Program-made: the position numbers and the translations under genes
Assembly: GCF_035930445.1 (NCBI RefSeq)
Contig: NZ_CP142394.1
Coordinates: 1 to 64,000 of the forward strand
Length of the DNA stretch: 64,000 nt
Direction of reading: 5' to 3'
Source: Sphingopyxis chilensis
Lineage (GTDB): Bacteria; Pseudomonadota; Alphaproteobacteria; Sphingomonadales; Sphingomonadaceae
Part shown: piece by piece, positions 61,531 to 64,000 of the stretch
How the letters are laid out: every line of letters begins with the position of its first letter
Position numbering within the stretch: position 1 is the first letter of the stretch
The notes under the pieces: generated by a model
Seen by the model: the letters and a program-made list of their open reading frames with translations, nothing else
Told to the model about the DNA's origin: nothing
Database searches by the model: none

Positions 61531-64000
61531 TTATCGCGCCAGCAATCCGCGTGCCTGCCCGGCGATATGCGACAGCATCGCGCCGTTCGGGTTCGGGATC
61601 ATTCGCGCGCGGTCGACGGTGCTGCGGAACTGTTCGACGCGCGGTGCATGGTCGGCGAGCCATTTGGTCACCGCGGCGTCGAGGTCGCCCTTCGGCAGCC
61701 CGCCAAGGAATGTCAGCCGCATCTGCTGGAAATCGCGCGCGAGGCTGTTGACGAGCAGCCGTTCCCACGGATCGGCGGGGCTCATATGCGCCGCCAGCGT
61801 TTGCGCCCAGTCGAGCCCCAATGCCTCGCCCAAATGGGTGAAGGCGCGTGTCACCGCGACCTCGTCGTCGCCGCGCCGCTCGGCAAGGTCGACGATGCCG
61901 ATCGCGCCGTCGGTCTTGAACAGGCGGACGACCGCGGCGGTCAGCGTTTCGGGCGCGCCGGCATCGAGCAATTGCTGCGCGAGCATGTCCCACTGGCGCT
62001 TGACCGAGGGGCTGAGCAGCGCATCGACGCCCGCGGTCAGGCGGTCGACGCCCGGTTCGAGCCGCGCCACGACCGGCCCGGCCTGCGACAGCGTCTGGGT
62101 GACGCGCAGCAGGTCCGCCATCTGCGAAGCCATCGCCGACGCTGCCTGCGCGAAAAGCGACAGGCGAACGCCCTCGTCGATCTTCGCCTCGTCCAACGCG
62201 TCCCAGATCGCCGGCATTTCGAGCAGGCGTTCGACCGCGACGAACGCCGCGGCGATGTCGCCGAGCGCGCAGCCTTCCTCTTCGACCAGCTCGAACGGAT
62301 GGACGATGCCCATGCGGTTGATGATGCGGTTCGCGATCTTGGTCGCGATGATCTCGCGGCGCAGCTGGTGGTCGGCGATCGCCTGCGCAAAGTCGCGCTG
62401 CATCTCGGCGGGGAAGGCCGCGGCGAGGTCGCTCGCCAGCGCCGGGTCGTCGGGCAGGTCGCTGTGCTCGATCGCGTCCTGCAGCGCGAGCTTCGCGGTC
62501 GAGAGCAGCACCGCGAGTTCGGGGCGCGTCAGTCCGCGCCCTTCGCCTGCGCGGCGCAGCAATTCGTCGTTCGCCGCCAGCCCCTCGACCTTGCGGTCGA
62601 GCCGGCCCGCACCCTCGAACGTTTCCATGATCCGCACCAGCGACGGCACCGCGGCCGATCCGCCCTTTTCGGCGATCGACAGCGCTAGCGCCTGCAGCCG
62701 GTTGTCCTCGAGCACAAGCTCCGCGACATCGTCGGTCATCCGCACGAGCAGCGCGTCGCGGTCGTCCTGCGACAGGCGCCCTTCGGCCATCTCGCGATTG
62801 AGCGCGATCTTGATATTGACCTCATTATCCGAACAGTCGACGCCCGCGCTATTGTCGATGAAGTCGGTGTTGATCCGTCCGCCCTTGGCCGAAAAGGCGA
62901 TGCGCGCCGCCTGCGTGACGCCCAGGTTCGCGCCTTCGCCCACCGCCTTGACGCGCAGATCCTCTGCATCCACGCGCAGCGCGTCGTTCGCGGGGTCGCC
63001 GACCTCGGCATTATTCTGCCCCGCCGCCTTCACATAGGTGCCGATGCCGCCGAACCACAGCAGGTCGACCGGCGCCTTCAAAATCGCCGAGATCAGCGAG
63101 CTTGGATCGATTTCGGAGACCGAGAGGCCGAGCAACGCCTGTACTTCGGGGGAAAGCGGAATGCTCTTCTGGCTGCGCGGGAAAACGCCGCCGCCCTTCG
63201 AGATCAGCTTCTTGTCATAATCCTCCCAGCTCGAACGCGGCAGGTTGAACATCCGCTCGCGTTCCTTCCAGCTCTTCGTCGGATCGGGATCGGGGTCGAG
63301 GAAGATGTGGCGGTGATCGAACGCGGCGGTCAGCTGGATCGCCTTCGACAGCAGCATGCCGTTGCCGAACACGTCGCCCGACATGTCGCCGCAACCGACG
63401 ACGCGGATCGTATCGGTCTGCACATCGACGCCCATTTCGGCGAAGTGGCGCTGGACCGACAGCCATGCGCCCTTGGCGGTGATGCCCATCGCCTTGTGGT
63501 CATAGCCTTTCGACCCGCCGCTCGCGAACGCGTCGCCGAGCCAGAAGTCGCGCTCCATCGCCAGCGCGTTGGCGACGTCGGAGAAGGTCGCAGTGCCCTT
63601 GTCAGCGGCGACGACGAAATAGGGATCGTCGCCGTCGAGAATCGCCACGCCCTTCGGGTGCACGACCTTGCCGCCGACGAGATTGTCGGTGATCGACAGC
63701 AGCGATCGGATGAAGATGCGATAGCATTCGGTGCCTTCGGCGAACCAGGCATCGCGGTCGAGCGCCGCGTCGGGCAGCGCCTTGGGATAGAAGCCGCCCT
63801 TCGCGCCGGTCGGCACGATCACCGCATTCTTCACGCGCTGCGCTTTCATCAGCCCGAGGATTTCGGTGCGGAAGTCGTCGCGGCGGTCGGACCAGCGCAG
63901 CCCGCCGCGCGCGACCGGGCCGGCGCGCAGGTGGATGCCCTCGACGCGCGGCGAATAGATCCACACTTCGCGCCACGGCAGCGGCTTGGGAAGGCCGGGG
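61531..64000 (-). CDS. NAD-specific glutamate dehydrogenase, large form (3' part)
   Basis: Oxidises glutamate to 2-oxoglutarate. The frame is open to the window edge, so the 5' half of this roughly 1600-residue protein is outside. The visible part (about 820 aa) has the catalytic core: ARGGLRWSDRRDDFRTEILGLMKAQ, VPTGAKGGFYPK with the active-site Lys, and GDMSGDVFGNGMLLS for NAD, then the long helical C-terminal domain. A GTG at 63966 is internal, not the start. It leads the ATP-grasp gene. Confidence 0.94.
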   Translation of the reverse strand, partial: PGLPKPLPWREVWIYSPRVEGIHLRAGPVARGGLRWSDRRDDFRTEILGLMKAQRVKNAVIVPTGAKGGFYPKALPDAALDRDAWFAEGTECYRIFIRSLLSITDNLVGGKVVHPKGVAILDGDDPYFVVAADKGTATFSDVANALAMERDFWLGDAFASGGSKGYDHKAMGITAKGAWLSVQRHFAEMGVDVQTDTIRVVGCGDMSGDVFGNGMLLSKAIQLTAAFDHRHIFLDPDPDPTKSWKERERMFNLPRSSWEDYDKKLISKGGGVFPRSQKSIPLSPEVQALLGLSVSEIDPSSLISAILKAPVDLLWFGGIGTYVKAAGQNNAEVGDPANDALRVDAEDLRVKAVGEGANLGVTQAARIAFSAKGGRINTDFIDNSAGVDCSDNEVNIKIALNREMAEGRLSQDDRDALLVRMTDDVAELVLEDNRLQALALSIAEKGGSAAVPSLVRIMETFEGAGRLDRKVEGLAANDELLRRAGEGRGLTRPELAVLLSTAKLALQDAIEHSDLPDDPALASDLAAAFPAEMQRDFAQAIADHQLRREIIATKIANRIINRMGIVHPFELVEEEGCALGDIAAAFVAVERLLEMPAIWDALDEAKIDEGVRLSLFAQAASAMASQMADLLRVTQTLSQAGPVVARLEPGVDRLTAGVDALLSPSVKRQWDMLAQQLLDAGAPETLTAAVVRLFKTDGAIGIVDLAERRGDDEVAVTRAFTHLGEALGLDWAQTLAAHMSPADPWERLLVNSLARDFQQMRLTFLGGLPKGDLDAAVTKWLADHAPRVEQFRSTVDRARMIPNPNGAMLSHIAGQARGLLAR

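Noticed and set aside
1..64000. tRNA, rRNA, CRISPR, insertion sequence or prophage
   Set aside because: Read by eye, the gaps show no T-loop sequence or cloverleaf, no regularly spaced repeats and no transposase or integrase gene. A dedicated tRNA search was not possible.

Overview
This is a gene-dense, GC-rich chromosomal segment of an alphaproteobacterium, most likely Sphingomonadales (Sphingopyxis/Sphingomonas-like). The indications are a secB/Tim44/mltA/Smr neighbourhood, the 180-kDa-type NAD-glutamate dehydrogenase, carotene hydroxylase CrtZ, parC and accBC of alphaproteobacterial type, and dispersed palindromes of the kind common between sphingomonad genes. The genus is inferred; the class is well supported. 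Base 1 is the first base of dnaA, so the window is probably the numbered start of a finished chromosome. I found no phage, insertion sequence, CRISPR array, rRNA or tRNA. No gap between genes exceeds about 275 bases.

Layout. 1-10 kb: dnaA, a DUF4136 lipoprotein, murJ-trpS, secB diverging from Tim44-like/mltA/Smr, dapE and a cupin. 10-17.4 kb: sdhCDA (sdhB is not next to it), leuCD with a quinone-oxidoreductase-like gene and a DUF167 gene, crtZ. 17.5-23.7 kb: a glutathione transferase and epimerase pair, then a ketoacid CoA-transferase operon (scoA, an e(P4)-like phosphatase, scoB, a serine hydrolase) diverging from a LysR regulator. 23.8-32 kb: nth, dapB, a sirtuin, a HAD hydrolase, DUF2855, a VIT-family transporter, an SMP-30 lactonase, a 2OG oxygenase and an aldehyde dehydrogenase. 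32-40.5 kb: a FolM/PTR1-like reductase overlapping folB, an acetyltransferase, DUF1285-NUDIX-cca, a GGDEF/EAL protein and parC. 40.5-45 kb: pspC with a 42-aa membrane ORF, recF, arsC and two L,D-transpeptidases. 45-52.8 kb: aroQ-accB-accC, thiS-thiG, a VOC protein, hflK-hflC-degP. 52.9-64 kb: mrp, a CoA-binding protein, an orphan IorB-like molybdopterin subunit overlapping hemH, DUF1963, phaB, a ribbon-helix-helix protein, an ATP-grasp protein and the 3' part of NAD-glutamate dehydrogenase.

Most of it is housekeeping: replication and topology (dnaA, recF, parC), envelope building (murJ, mltA, two L,D-transpeptidases, DUF4136), membrane protein quality control (secB, hflKC, degP), central metabolism (sdh, leuCD, dapE/dapB, acc, NAD-GDH) and cofactors (thiSG, folB/folM, hemH). 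Genes are often coupled through ATGA, GTGA or TGATG overlaps, and non-ATG starts are frequent.

No large unknown system stands out. The observations most worth a second look are: a phosphatase gene wedged between the two CoA-transferase subunits; a pteridine-reductase signature (Asp-x12-Tyr-x3-Lys) beside folB; matching 16-bp dyads upstream of a HAD hydrolase gene and phaB; a dyad-rich region driving an unannotated 42-aa membrane protein and PspC; an IorB-type subunit without its iron-sulfur partner; and a DUF167 gene whose only sensible start is CTG.
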